This document shows, one piece after another, positions 15,835 to 22,592 of a stretch of DNA of 64,000 bases. This DNA is from Clostridiales bacterium Firm_16 (GTDB lineage Bacteria > Bacillota > Clostridia > Saccharofermentanales > Saccharofermentanaceae). The translations under genes were made by a program, and so were the position numbers. The notes under the pieces are model-generated. The model saw only the letters and a list, made by a program, of their open reading frames with translations, was not told the origin of the DNA and did not search any database. Position 1 is the first letter of the stretch. Each line of letters opens with the position of its first letter. The stretch spans positions 62,851 to 126,850 of the forward strand of contig LVAV01000022.1 of NCBI GenBank assembly GCA_001604185.1. Direction: 5' to 3'.

Positions 15835-16887
15835 ATGGAAAATGAAATCGTAATTGATAGTGCTTCTCCGGTCAGTAACATTCAAGCGGTGGTAGAGAAG
15901 TCAGAGAGAAATTACTACTTATATCTGTGGGTCAATCCGGAAACTCCTGAAAGTGAGTTACGAGCCTGCTGGATCTGTAATCGCGTGCCGGCGCCGGCTA
16001 ATGTTAAGGAAGCTTTCCGGTACGAAGGCGAAGCGCCATGTATGCCTGAAGAATTCGTTGCCCATGATCCTCAAGGTATAGACCTGGATGAAGATTCTTT
16101 GTCCATCGAGTGGTTTGAAGAAGGCGATGCGGCAGCAGTCTTATCCGGAGACAAGATCATCGCGGTAATACCGTGCTTTAGCGGAGTCAATGATTTCCCC
16201 GGATATTCAGCATACGCTAAGGGAACAGGTCCATTCGCGTGGGAACTTAAGAACGCATATGCGCGCTTTGAGGAACAAGTCAATAAAAGCAGATCGTTCT
16301 GGGACTTCTTTGAGAAAGATGACTTCTGGGGAGAAGTGCAGTCTTTCCATATGGATACACTCGAGACATTCTTCGGGAAACACGAGAAATACTTTGTTAT
16401 AGACCGCAATGAATTCCCGCCCAAGGCTTTGTTAAAGGGACGGAAAAACGGGATTATTTACGGAATCACTTTGGGTGTAAGCATGATACCTATGCCTAAA
16501 GTAGAGATGTACTATGGAGACGAGTATCAGGATTACCGCAGGATCGAGCTGGGATTTGCTTGTTCGGAAAGACATGAGCCACTGCTCAATAATATGTATT
16601 CCACACTTTCGTCGCTGGCAGCCTATCCGTGGGACCATGTGACGTTCTTCGGGCATGGCCACACTGTTCCTTTTAAGAATATTAAGGGGATGGATTATCT
16701 CCTGCTGCTGAATGCAAGAATGCTCCCCGAGGCGGTTTCTCCCGAGTATAAAGACTTTATGGGTGAGAAGGTAAATCTTCTCTGGGTTAAGCCGATCACT
16801 GCAGCGGAGCAGAAAGAGATTGCGGATAAAGGTGTAGACGAATATCTGAAGGGCAAAGACCTTTCGACGATCTTTATTCTTCAGTGA
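15835..16887 (+). CDS. Suppressor of fused (SUFU) domain protein
   Basis: 350 residues. The C-terminal ~190 residues carry the bacterial SUFU-domain pattern: LETFFGKHEKYFVID, IELGFACSERHEP, then LSSLAAYPWDHVTFFGHGHTVPF, the Gly-His-Gly-His block typical of the family, followed by LLLLNARMLPE. The N-terminal ~150 residues are acidic and less conserved. In animals SUFU restrains Gli factors; bacterial homologues are common but mostly uncharacterised, and many occur near immunity or toxin genes. No toxin is seen here. GAGGTG precedes the ATG. Confidence 0.75.
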   Translation: MENEIVIDSASPVSNIQAVVEKSERNYYLYLWVNPETPESELRACWICNRVPAPANVKEAFRYEGEAPCMPEEFVAHDPQGIDLDEDSLSIEWFEEGDAAAVLSGDKIIAVIPCFSGVNDFPGYSAYAKGTGPFAWELKNAYARFEEQVNKSRSFWDFFEKDDFWGEVQSFHMDTLETFFGKHEKYFVIDRNEFPPKALLKGRKNGIIYGITLGVSMIPMPKVEMYYGDEYQDYRRIELGFACSERHEPLLNNMYSTLSSLAAYPWDHVTFFGHGHTVPFKNIKGMDYLLLLNARMLPEAVSPEYKDFMGEKVNLLWVKPITAAEQKEIADKGVDEYLKGKDLSTIFILQ

Positions 16888-16921
16888 TTCATAGCCGAGG
16901 AAGACAGTTCAAAGGAGTCAC

Positions 16922-17482
16922 ATGATATATTTAGAAACAGACAGACTTATACTACGAGATTATACGTCAGATGATCTGGATGCTTACTACCGATTAAAGA
17001 CAGATGATCAGACGATGTACTATATGCAGGATATCAGACTTGATTCGATGGATCAGGCCAGACAGGAACTTGCGGATGTAATAGCCGATATGTCGCAAAA
17101 GAACCGCAAATTCTATTTTCTGCACATGGAACTGAAGGAGAGCCACGAGCAGGTGGGAAGCATAGGTTATACCGTAGTTGGAGATACGCCTGTAGGGAAG
17201 ATCGTTCACATGGGCTACTTTACCTATCCGAAATTCTGGGGTAACGGGTATACATCAGAGGCATTAAGTAAAGTCCTGGAATATGCCTTCACACAGGATA
17301 ACGTGTATAGAGTAACAACCGGATGCCTTGCCGAGAACAAGGGCTCAGAACGTGTTATGCAAAAGAACGGCATGATCAAAGAAGCAGAGCACAAAGACTT
17401 TGAATGGCACGACGGTAAGATGAAAGACCGTTTGGAATACAGACTTCTGAAGCATGAGTGGGAGAAGACAAATAAGGCATAA
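16922..17482 (+). CDS. GNAT acetyltransferase of RimJ/RimL type
   Basis: 186 residues. N-terminal YLETDRLILRDYTSDDLDAYY is the hallmark of the RimJ/RimL-like group, followed by HMGYFTYPKFWGNGYTSEAL (the acetyl-CoA loop W-G-N-G-Y) and RVTTGCLAENKGSERVMQKNGM, which forms the final helix and strand. AAAGGAGTCAC gives a strong start. These enzymes acetylate ribosomal protein N-termini or small molecules. It is the third GNAT protein in 17 kb, and the three are not close relatives. Confidence 0.85.
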   Translation: MIYLETDRLILRDYTSDDLDAYYRLKTDDQTMYYMQDIRLDSMDQARQELADVIADMSQKNRKFYFLHMELKESHEQVGSIGYTVVGDTPVGKIVHMGYFTYPKFWGNGYTSEALSKVLEYAFTQDNVYRVTTGCLAENKGSERVMQKNGMIKEAEHKDFEWHDGKMKDRLEYRLLKHEWEKTNKA

Positions 17483-17497
17483 CAGGCTGGTCTGCTT

Positions 17498-17508
17498 TGC
17501 TATATAAT
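17498..17508 (+). promoter_or_regulatory. extended -10 promoter, probably giving a leaderless mRNA
   Basis: TGC-TATATAAT lies 7 bases before the ATG at 17516, so transcription should begin at or next to the start codon. There is no ribosome site in between. Confidence 0.5.
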
Positions 17509-17515
17509 AGTTTCC

Positions 17516-18337
17516 ATGGATAAGAAAAAGAGAAAAAGAAGACTACTTATACTGCTTGGAATCATTCTCGCACTCATCGGTATCTCTCTGCTGTTTGAGA
17601 TTCCGGTGACTGAGAAGATAACCATACCGAACACAACGGATCCTTCTGTTAAGTGTGTTTTGATCACTGACCTTCACTCATGTAGTTACGGGAAAGATCA
17701 GGAAACACTCGTGTCCATGGTTAAGAAGCAGGAACCGGATATTATCTTTCTTGGCGGGGATATCTATGATGATAAACTCGACGATGAGAACACGAAGATC
17801 TTTTTGCAAACGATCGTGGATATCTGTCCTTGCTTCTATGTCACGGGTAACCACGAATACTGGAGCGGACGTGTTGATGAGATGTGCACATATACCGAAA
17901 GTCTCGGCATAACCGTTCTTAGAGGTGCTTGTTCCTCCGTTGTTCTTGACGGGAAAAAGATAGATGTCTGTGGTGTCGATGACCCTACATATCTCTCGGA
18001 GGAAGACTGGCATAAGCAATTTGCGAAGGCCTGGTCGGAAACTTCAGAGGATAGTTATAAGATTCTGCTTACCCATCGCCCGGAAAAGGTGGATGTGTAC
18101 GCGCAATACGATTTCGACCTTGTTCTGGCCGGCCATGCACATTCAGGACAATTCCGAATACCGCTTCTGAATCGAGGTGTTTATGCACCGAACCAGGGTT
18201 TCTTTGCCAAGTATGTCAACGGCATATATGAACTGAAACCGGGAGAGTACCTCATTGTCAGCCGTGGCCTGGCAAGAGAGAGTACGCCACTGCCTCGTTT
18301 CTTCAATAATCCGGAAATTGTTGTGTTTGAAATCTGA
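17516..18337 (+). CDS. membrane-anchored metallophosphoesterase (YkuE/YaeI-like)
   Basis: 273 residues. A very basic N-terminus (DKKKRKRR) and a hydrophobic helix (LLILLGIILALIGISLLF) anchor it with the catalytic domain outside. All calcineurin-type motifs are present in order: DLHS, GGDIYDD, GNHEYW, a His in LLTHRPE, and GHAHSGQ. These ligate two metal ions for phosphoester hydrolysis; relatives act on lipid A-like or UDP-linked lipids. The gene has no ribosome site and starts at the predicted transcription start, so the message is probably leaderless. It lies just after a GNAT gene and before an unrelated anchored protein. Confidence 0.87.
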   Translation: MDKKKRKRRLLILLGIILALIGISLLFEIPVTEKITIPNTTDPSVKCVLITDLHSCSYGKDQETLVSMVKKQEPDIIFLGGDIYDDKLDDENTKIFLQTIVDICPCFYVTGNHEYWSGRVDEMCTYTESLGITVLRGACSSVVLDGKKIDVCGVDDPTYLSEEDWHKQFAKAWSETSEDSYKILLTHRPEKVDVYAQYDFDLVLAGHAHSGQFRIPLLNRGVYAPNQGFFAKYVNGIYELKPGEYLIVSRGLARESTPLPRFFNNPEIVVFEI

Positions 18338-18440
18338 CAGCTGAATCTGTATTTCGAGGTAACGAATCCCGATCTTGTGTTGTCTAATGAACGAAAAGCA
18401 TTGGGTGGTTTGTGCGAAAGCAGGAGGGAGGACAGCAGCT

Positions 18441-19427
18441 ATGGAAAAGAAGACCGGGAAATCGTATAAGATCCTTATGGGTGCGGTTGTATTTACGATT
18501 ATTATTGGTTTGCTTGTTGTCGGCGGCTGGAATCTGTATATGCGTTTTACGACACAGACGATCCCGGGACTGGAGAGAATGGATGGATTCATCGATTCTT
18601 TTCGTGAAGTGTATCTTATTGCTTATGATGGGAAAACGGAAAGACGAGTTATAGAAGGCTCGATGTTTCCGGAACAGAGAGAAGCCGCGAAGAAGACTTT
18701 GCGAAAGATTACTTCTTGCAGAGGAAAGAAAGCGACCGACTGGACGAAAGACATGATCACGTATCCCATTTATTCGTTGACGATCCGACCCAGGCACCAA
18801 GACGGGAAAGAAATCCGAGGAGAAACGGTGGTCTGGTCGAATGGGTATCTGATGACGAATTCCGGTGATGTATACGAATGTGACGTAGATTTTGAAGGCA
18901 TGTTTTATGTTGCCAAGGAAGAGAATTCCGGATGGAAATATAATGAGTATGAGATTGATCATGCATCGAAAATACGCCAGTTCCGGCCTCTGGCATATGC
19001 AGATCTGAAGTGGAACGCGGATATGCTTGTTCTCTCGGAGTTTCAGTATCCGGCAGAGTCGGAAGGAATTGTCGTGAAACTTGAGAAACAATATAAAGAG
19101 AACGAATACCAGGTAGTGAAAGTGGCTCTCAAGAATAATAGCGAAAAGGATTGGAAATATTCGAACGAAGCTCTTGATGTCAGTCTCGAAGTATTGGTAG
19201 ATGGAAAGTGGTACTGTTTGCGACATGATCCGGACATCAGCGATAGTTACCTTAATGGAGGCATTCATTTAAATCAGCATCTTCGTGCAGGTAAGGAAAT
19301 GACATGTGAAATCGCCCTTGCATTCTTCGGTCCGCTTCCGCCCGGAGAGTACCGGATCGGTATTCCGGCCAGGTTCGACGAAGATTACTGCGATGCTTTC
19401 GTCTGTTTCAGTGTGGATAAGTGGTGA
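18441..19427 (+). CDS. membrane-anchored protein with Ig-like C-terminal domain
   Basis: 328 residues from the ATG at 18441, which has GGAGGGAGG 9 bases upstream; the frame is open for 22 more codons but without a site. One transmembrane helix (ILMGAVVFTIIIGLLVVGGWNLY) near the N-terminus. The middle is a basic domain of unknown type. The last ~130 residues look like the extracellular Ig-like beta-sandwich: VVKLEKQYKENEYQVVKVALKNNS in strands, then DVSLEVLVDGKWY and PLPPGEYRIGIPARF. Such domains are common on the Clostridial surface. Role unknown. A strong terminator follows. Confidence 0.65.
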   Translation: MEKKTGKSYKILMGAVVFTIIIGLLVVGGWNLYMRFTTQTIPGLERMDGFIDSFREVYLIAYDGKTERRVIEGSMFPEQREAAKKTLRKITSCRGKKATDWTKDMITYPIYSLTIRPRHQDGKEIRGETVVWSNGYLMTNSGDVYECDVDFEGMFYVAKEENSGWKYNEYEIDHASKIRQFRPLAYADLKWNADMLVLSEFQYPAESEGIVVKLEKQYKENEYQVVKVALKNNSEKDWKYSNEALDVSLEVLVDGKWYCLRHDPDISDSYLNGGIHLNQHLRAGKEMTCEIALAFFGPLPPGEYRIGIPARFDEDYCDAFVCFSVDKW

Positions 19428-19463
19428 TCCTGTCTTCCTCGCACTCCTATTAACGGGACGGCA

Positions 19464-19496
19464 GGGAAGTGTCTTGGTGACACTTCCCCGTTTTTT
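19464..19496 (+). terminator. intrinsic terminator
   Basis: GGGAAGTGTC (19464-19473) pairs with GACACTTCCC (19479-19488) around a 5-base loop, followed by CG and six T. It ends the 18441-19427 transcript. The stop codon of the convergent ABC gene lies at the edge of the T-run. Confidence 0.9.
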
Positions 19497-21210
19497 ATTT
19501 CGTAACGGTATACAGAGCTTTGAAGTATCCGTCGTTGGCCATAAGGGTATCGAAGTTTCCTTTCTCTTCGATGGTGCCGTCCTTGATGACCAGGATCTCG
19601 TCGTAGCGGCGGAGGATGGATTCTTCGAGAGAGTGGGTCACGACGATTCGTGTGATGTCTTCCAGATCCAGGATCTCGTTGATGACTTCGTGGGAAGTCT
19701 GGGCATCCAGAGCAGAAGTGACCTCGTCAGCCAGGAGGATGGAGGCATCCTTCAGAAGGCTTCTTGCGATGGAGATACGCTGTTTCTCACCACCGGAGAG
19801 CCCCTTGCCGCTTTCGCCGCAGAGATAGTTTTCACCACGTTCGCGGATCAGTTCATCAAGATGTGCTTTGGAAAGAGCAGTTCTGACTTTTTCTTCGGGA
19901 AAAGATCTGAACATCGTGACGTTGTTGCGGATGTCGGAGTTGAAGATGAAGACGTTCTGACGGATAACGGTCATGAGGTCGTATAGCGAATCAGAAGAGA
20001 TAGTCTTCAGTTCTTTTTCATCGAAAAAGATCTCACCTTTGTAGTTATTGTTTCCTGCCATCAGAAGATTCAGGAAGGTAGACTTGCCGCTGCCGCTGCC
20101 GCCGACGATGGCGTAGGACTTGCCGGGGAGGAAGGTGTGGTCGATGTTGTGAAGGACATCCTGTTTCCCGTCGTAGGAGAAGGAAACATCAGATAAGGTG
20201 ATGCCCTTTTCCAGGGCCTGTACGGTCTGGCTGCCATCGGTATTGTTGTTTTTACCCAGGGATTCGGCGAGTTTGTCGATGAGACCGGAACTTGCTTTCT
20301 TGCCGGCAAGGAGTCGGGGCAGCTCGCTGATGGGCATGATCAGGAAATTCATCAGGTTAACGAACATCAGGACCGTACCTGCCGTGATGCTGAAGCCGTA
20401 ATCGGAAAGAATAAGACCTGCAACGAAGACCAGAAGCTGTGCGCTTAAACCTGCGACGGTACCGAACATGGCGATGATGACGCCGATTCGGCGGAGTGTG
20501 AATTTGGAATCTTCCAGTTCACGATTTTGGTCAGTGAAGATCGTGATCGCTTCTTTCTCGGCCTTGAAACTTTTGACTTCCTGGAAACCACCCAGTACGT
20601 CACTGAGCATGGATGTGAAGTCAGCGTTTTTGTTAGAAACGACCTGCTGGGCTTTCTTCATTTTCTTGCCTGTGAGAACAGAAGCCAGGGTAGGAAGGGT
20701 CAGCACCAGAAGTACGACGCCGGTAAGAACAGGTGAAGTGATGAGCATCAAGATCAGCGCGCCGAAGAAGGTAACTGCCTTTGTGATGATCGGGAAGATC
20801 TGCGACAGATAATTGGCCTCGATGGTCGCAGTATCGTTGGTGAGGGCAGACAGGTAAGTGGCTGTGTCCTCGTCGCGGAAAGCGGAGATGTTCTTGCCGG
20901 TCAGCATGGAGAAGGCATAGTCCTTGTACTGGCGGAGGCTCCGGCGGATGAATCTCGGCTCTGAAATGTAGTTGAGAAGATAGACGCCGAAAATGAAAGC
21001 GACGAAGATACCGCAGATGATCAGGAGCTGTGTCGCCGTAATGGTGGTCTCGACACCGGAGAGAATATCGACGGCGATCTTTATGATCCAGGAGACGATC
21101 AGGCTGACGGAAGCACCGAGTATGGAGCTGACTAAAGAGAGAAAAAAGGCGCAGTGGTTTTTCCTGTAGAACCGGGAGACCAGTTCCACATGATTGGATT
21201 TCGTTTTCAT
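19495..21210 (-). CDS. ABC exporter, fused permease and ATPase
   Basis: 571 residues, a half-transporter of the type I exporter class. Six hydrophobic helices occupy about residues 15-310 (FFLSLVSSILGASVSLIVSW, LLIICGIFVAFIFGVYLL and others). The ATPase has Walker A GGSGSGKS, signature LSGGEKQR, Walker B ILLADEVTSALD and the switch His in VVTHSLEE. It should work as a homodimer and export a peptide, lipid or drug. It is 15 bp after the XRE/TPR-like regulator gene on the same strand, so the two are one operon. A bacteriocin- or drug-resistance role is a reasonable inference, but no precursor peptide is seen. Confidence 0.9.
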   Translation of the reverse strand: MKTKSNHVELVSRFYRKNHCAFFLSLVSSILGASVSLIVSWIIKIAVDILSGVETTITATQLLIICGIFVAFIFGVYLLNYISEPRFIRRSLRQYKDYAFSMLTGKNISAFRDEDTATYLSALTNDTATIEANYLSQIFPIITKAVTFFGALILMLITSPVLTGVVLLVLTLPTLASVLTGKKMKKAQQVVSNKNADFTSMLSDVLGGFQEVKSFKAEKEAITIFTDQNRELEDSKFTLRRIGVIIAMFGTVAGLSAQLLVFVAGLILSDYGFSITAGTVLMFVNLMNFLIMPISELPRLLAGKKASSGLIDKLAESLGKNNNTDGSQTVQALEKGITLSDVSFSYDGKQDVLHNIDHTFLPGKSYAIVGGSGSGKSTFLNLLMAGNNNYKGEIFFDEKELKTISSDSLYDLMTVIRQNVFIFNSDIRNNVTMFRSFPEEKVRTALSKAHLDELIRERGENYLCGESGKGLSGGEKQRISIARSLLKDASILLADEVTSALDAQTSHEVINEILDLEDITRIVVTHSLEESILRRYDEILVIKDGTIEEKGNFDTLMANDGYFKALYTVTK

Positions 21211-21225
21211 GATTTTATACCTCGC

Positions 21226-22293
21226 TTATTTGATTTGGGATTTCCAGAATTTCTCCATCTCGGGATCGCGGAGTTCCCGGATGGCGTTTTCTATACTTTC
21301 ACGGGCTGTTTCACCGGAATTCTCGGTGACGTCTGCTCGCTCGTTTACGGTGATGAAGCGCATTTTCGTTGCGTCGTAGTTCGGGGATGCATCGAATGCT
21401 TCGGCGGTACGGATCGCTTCCTGCAGGTGTTCTTTCGCCTTTTCCTTATCCTTCAGTTTCAACTCTGCCCAGGCAAGGCAGGTAAGAAAAATACAGGAGG
21501 ACTTGTCCAGGAAGGAAGGCTCACTGTCTTTGCGCATGGCCCGGTTGGTCATGAGGCCCCAGGTAAAAAGATCCCTAGCGTCCTTGTACTGATGATTTAC
21601 GGAGTAGACATAGCCTTTCGCCACCAGAAGATTGCACATGTTGCCCATATGCTGAATAAGTGAGTAAGACAGGAATCTGTCGGATTCTTCGGGTTTACGC
21701 TGCTGGGCCAGGAAAAGACCGATCATGGTATTGTGCATTCCGGCTGCGTTGTGGTCCTTTAAGACCTCGATGGCTTTGTCTGTTTCATTCAGTCCTCGAT
21801 GCGCCCAGGCCAGTTCGCCGTAGATCATGGCCTCGTCTACATACGGATTCTTGTTCTGGGGAAGAAGACGGATCGCCTGGTAGTAGAGCTCTTTGGCACG
21901 GACCAGATATTTCTTGGTGCTTGTCAGGAATGATCCGAGCGTTAGATAGTATTGCGCACAGTGAAACACGATCTCGAAATTGTGTGGGTACTTCTTCAGT
22001 GCTTTCTCCGCTTCGATCACACCCTCGGAATCGTGGGAGGCGCTGAGACGACGTATACGATTTATCGAATCCTGTACACCGTTATCTTTAGGCTCGAAGC
22101 CGATCATGACATCCAGGGACAGATCGAAGAAGTCGGCCATTTCCAGGATCAGAGACAGTTCCGGAGTCGTGAGACCGTTCTCCCACTTGTGCACGGCACC
22201 TACCGTTACACCGAAGACCTCGGCCAGCTGCTCCTGGGTCAGTCCTTTTTCCTTGCGAAAAGCTCTGATGTTCTCGGATAATTTCGTTTTCAT
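21226..22293 (-). CDS. XRE-family regulator with TPR-like C-terminus
   Basis: 355 residues. The N-terminal helix-turn-helix is KLSENIRAFRKEKGLTQEQLAE followed by FGVTVGAVHKWENGLTTPELS, a textbook Xre/Cro domain (residues ~5-60). The rest is helical with degenerate 34-residue tetratricopeptide-like repeats (ALKKYPHNFEIVFHCAQYYL, ELYYQAIRLLP, EAMIYGELAWAHRGL, LTCLAWAELKLKDKEKAKEHL). Such RNPP-like regulators often bind a signalling peptide in the repeat domain. Its position directly before the exporter gene fits control of that exporter. AAAGGAGCC precedes the ATG. No obvious peptide gene is adjacent. Confidence 0.85.
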   Translation of the reverse strand: MKTKLSENIRAFRKEKGLTQEQLAEVFGVTVGAVHKWENGLTTPELSLILEMADFFDLSLDVMIGFEPKDNGVQDSINRIRRLSASHDSEGVIEAEKALKKYPHNFEIVFHCAQYYLTLGSFLTSTKKYLVRAKELYYQAIRLLPQNKNPYVDEAMIYGELAWAHRGLNETDKAIEVLKDHNAAGMHNTMIGLFLAQQRKPEESDRFLSYSLIQHMGNMCNLLVAKGYVYSVNHQYKDARDLFTWGLMTNRAMRKDSEPSFLDKSSCIFLTCLAWAELKLKDKEKAKEHLQEAIRTAEAFDASPNYDATKMRFITVNERADVTENSGETARESIENAIRELRDPEMEKFWKSQIK

Positions 22294-22499
22294 GGTGGGC
22301 TCCTTTCGGTTCGCTTGCGTCGTTCTTTATGCTTCTATTCTATGACAGTTGTCCCGGGAAAGAAATACACTAACGATACAATTAGGATATAGATTTTTAT
22401 ACTTTCGGTATAGGTGACTCGAGTTTGAACAAGGAAAGGGAAGAGCCCGGGCATGTGTTTTCGACGAAATCGGAACCACGAAAGGCGGTCCCGGTTTTG

Positions 22500-22529
22500 T
22501 TGACAACACTCCTCAAAAATTTCTATAAT
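22500..22529 (+). promoter_or_regulatory. sigma-A promoter of the surface protein gene
   Basis: TTGACA (22500-22505), 18 bp, perfect TATAAT (22524-22529), about 64 bases before the ATG at 22593. The rest of the 22294-22592 gap shows no other feature. Confidence 0.8.
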
Positions 22530-22592
22530 ACGAACGTATTGTGTGCCGGATACGTAATAAGTATCCAAGTAAGAAAGAAGAAGGAAAATGAC

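Noticed and set aside
1..22000. Genomic island or prophage for the accessory-like first third
   Set aside because: No integrase, transposase, attachment repeat or phage gene is visible; mixed small operons alone do not prove transfer.
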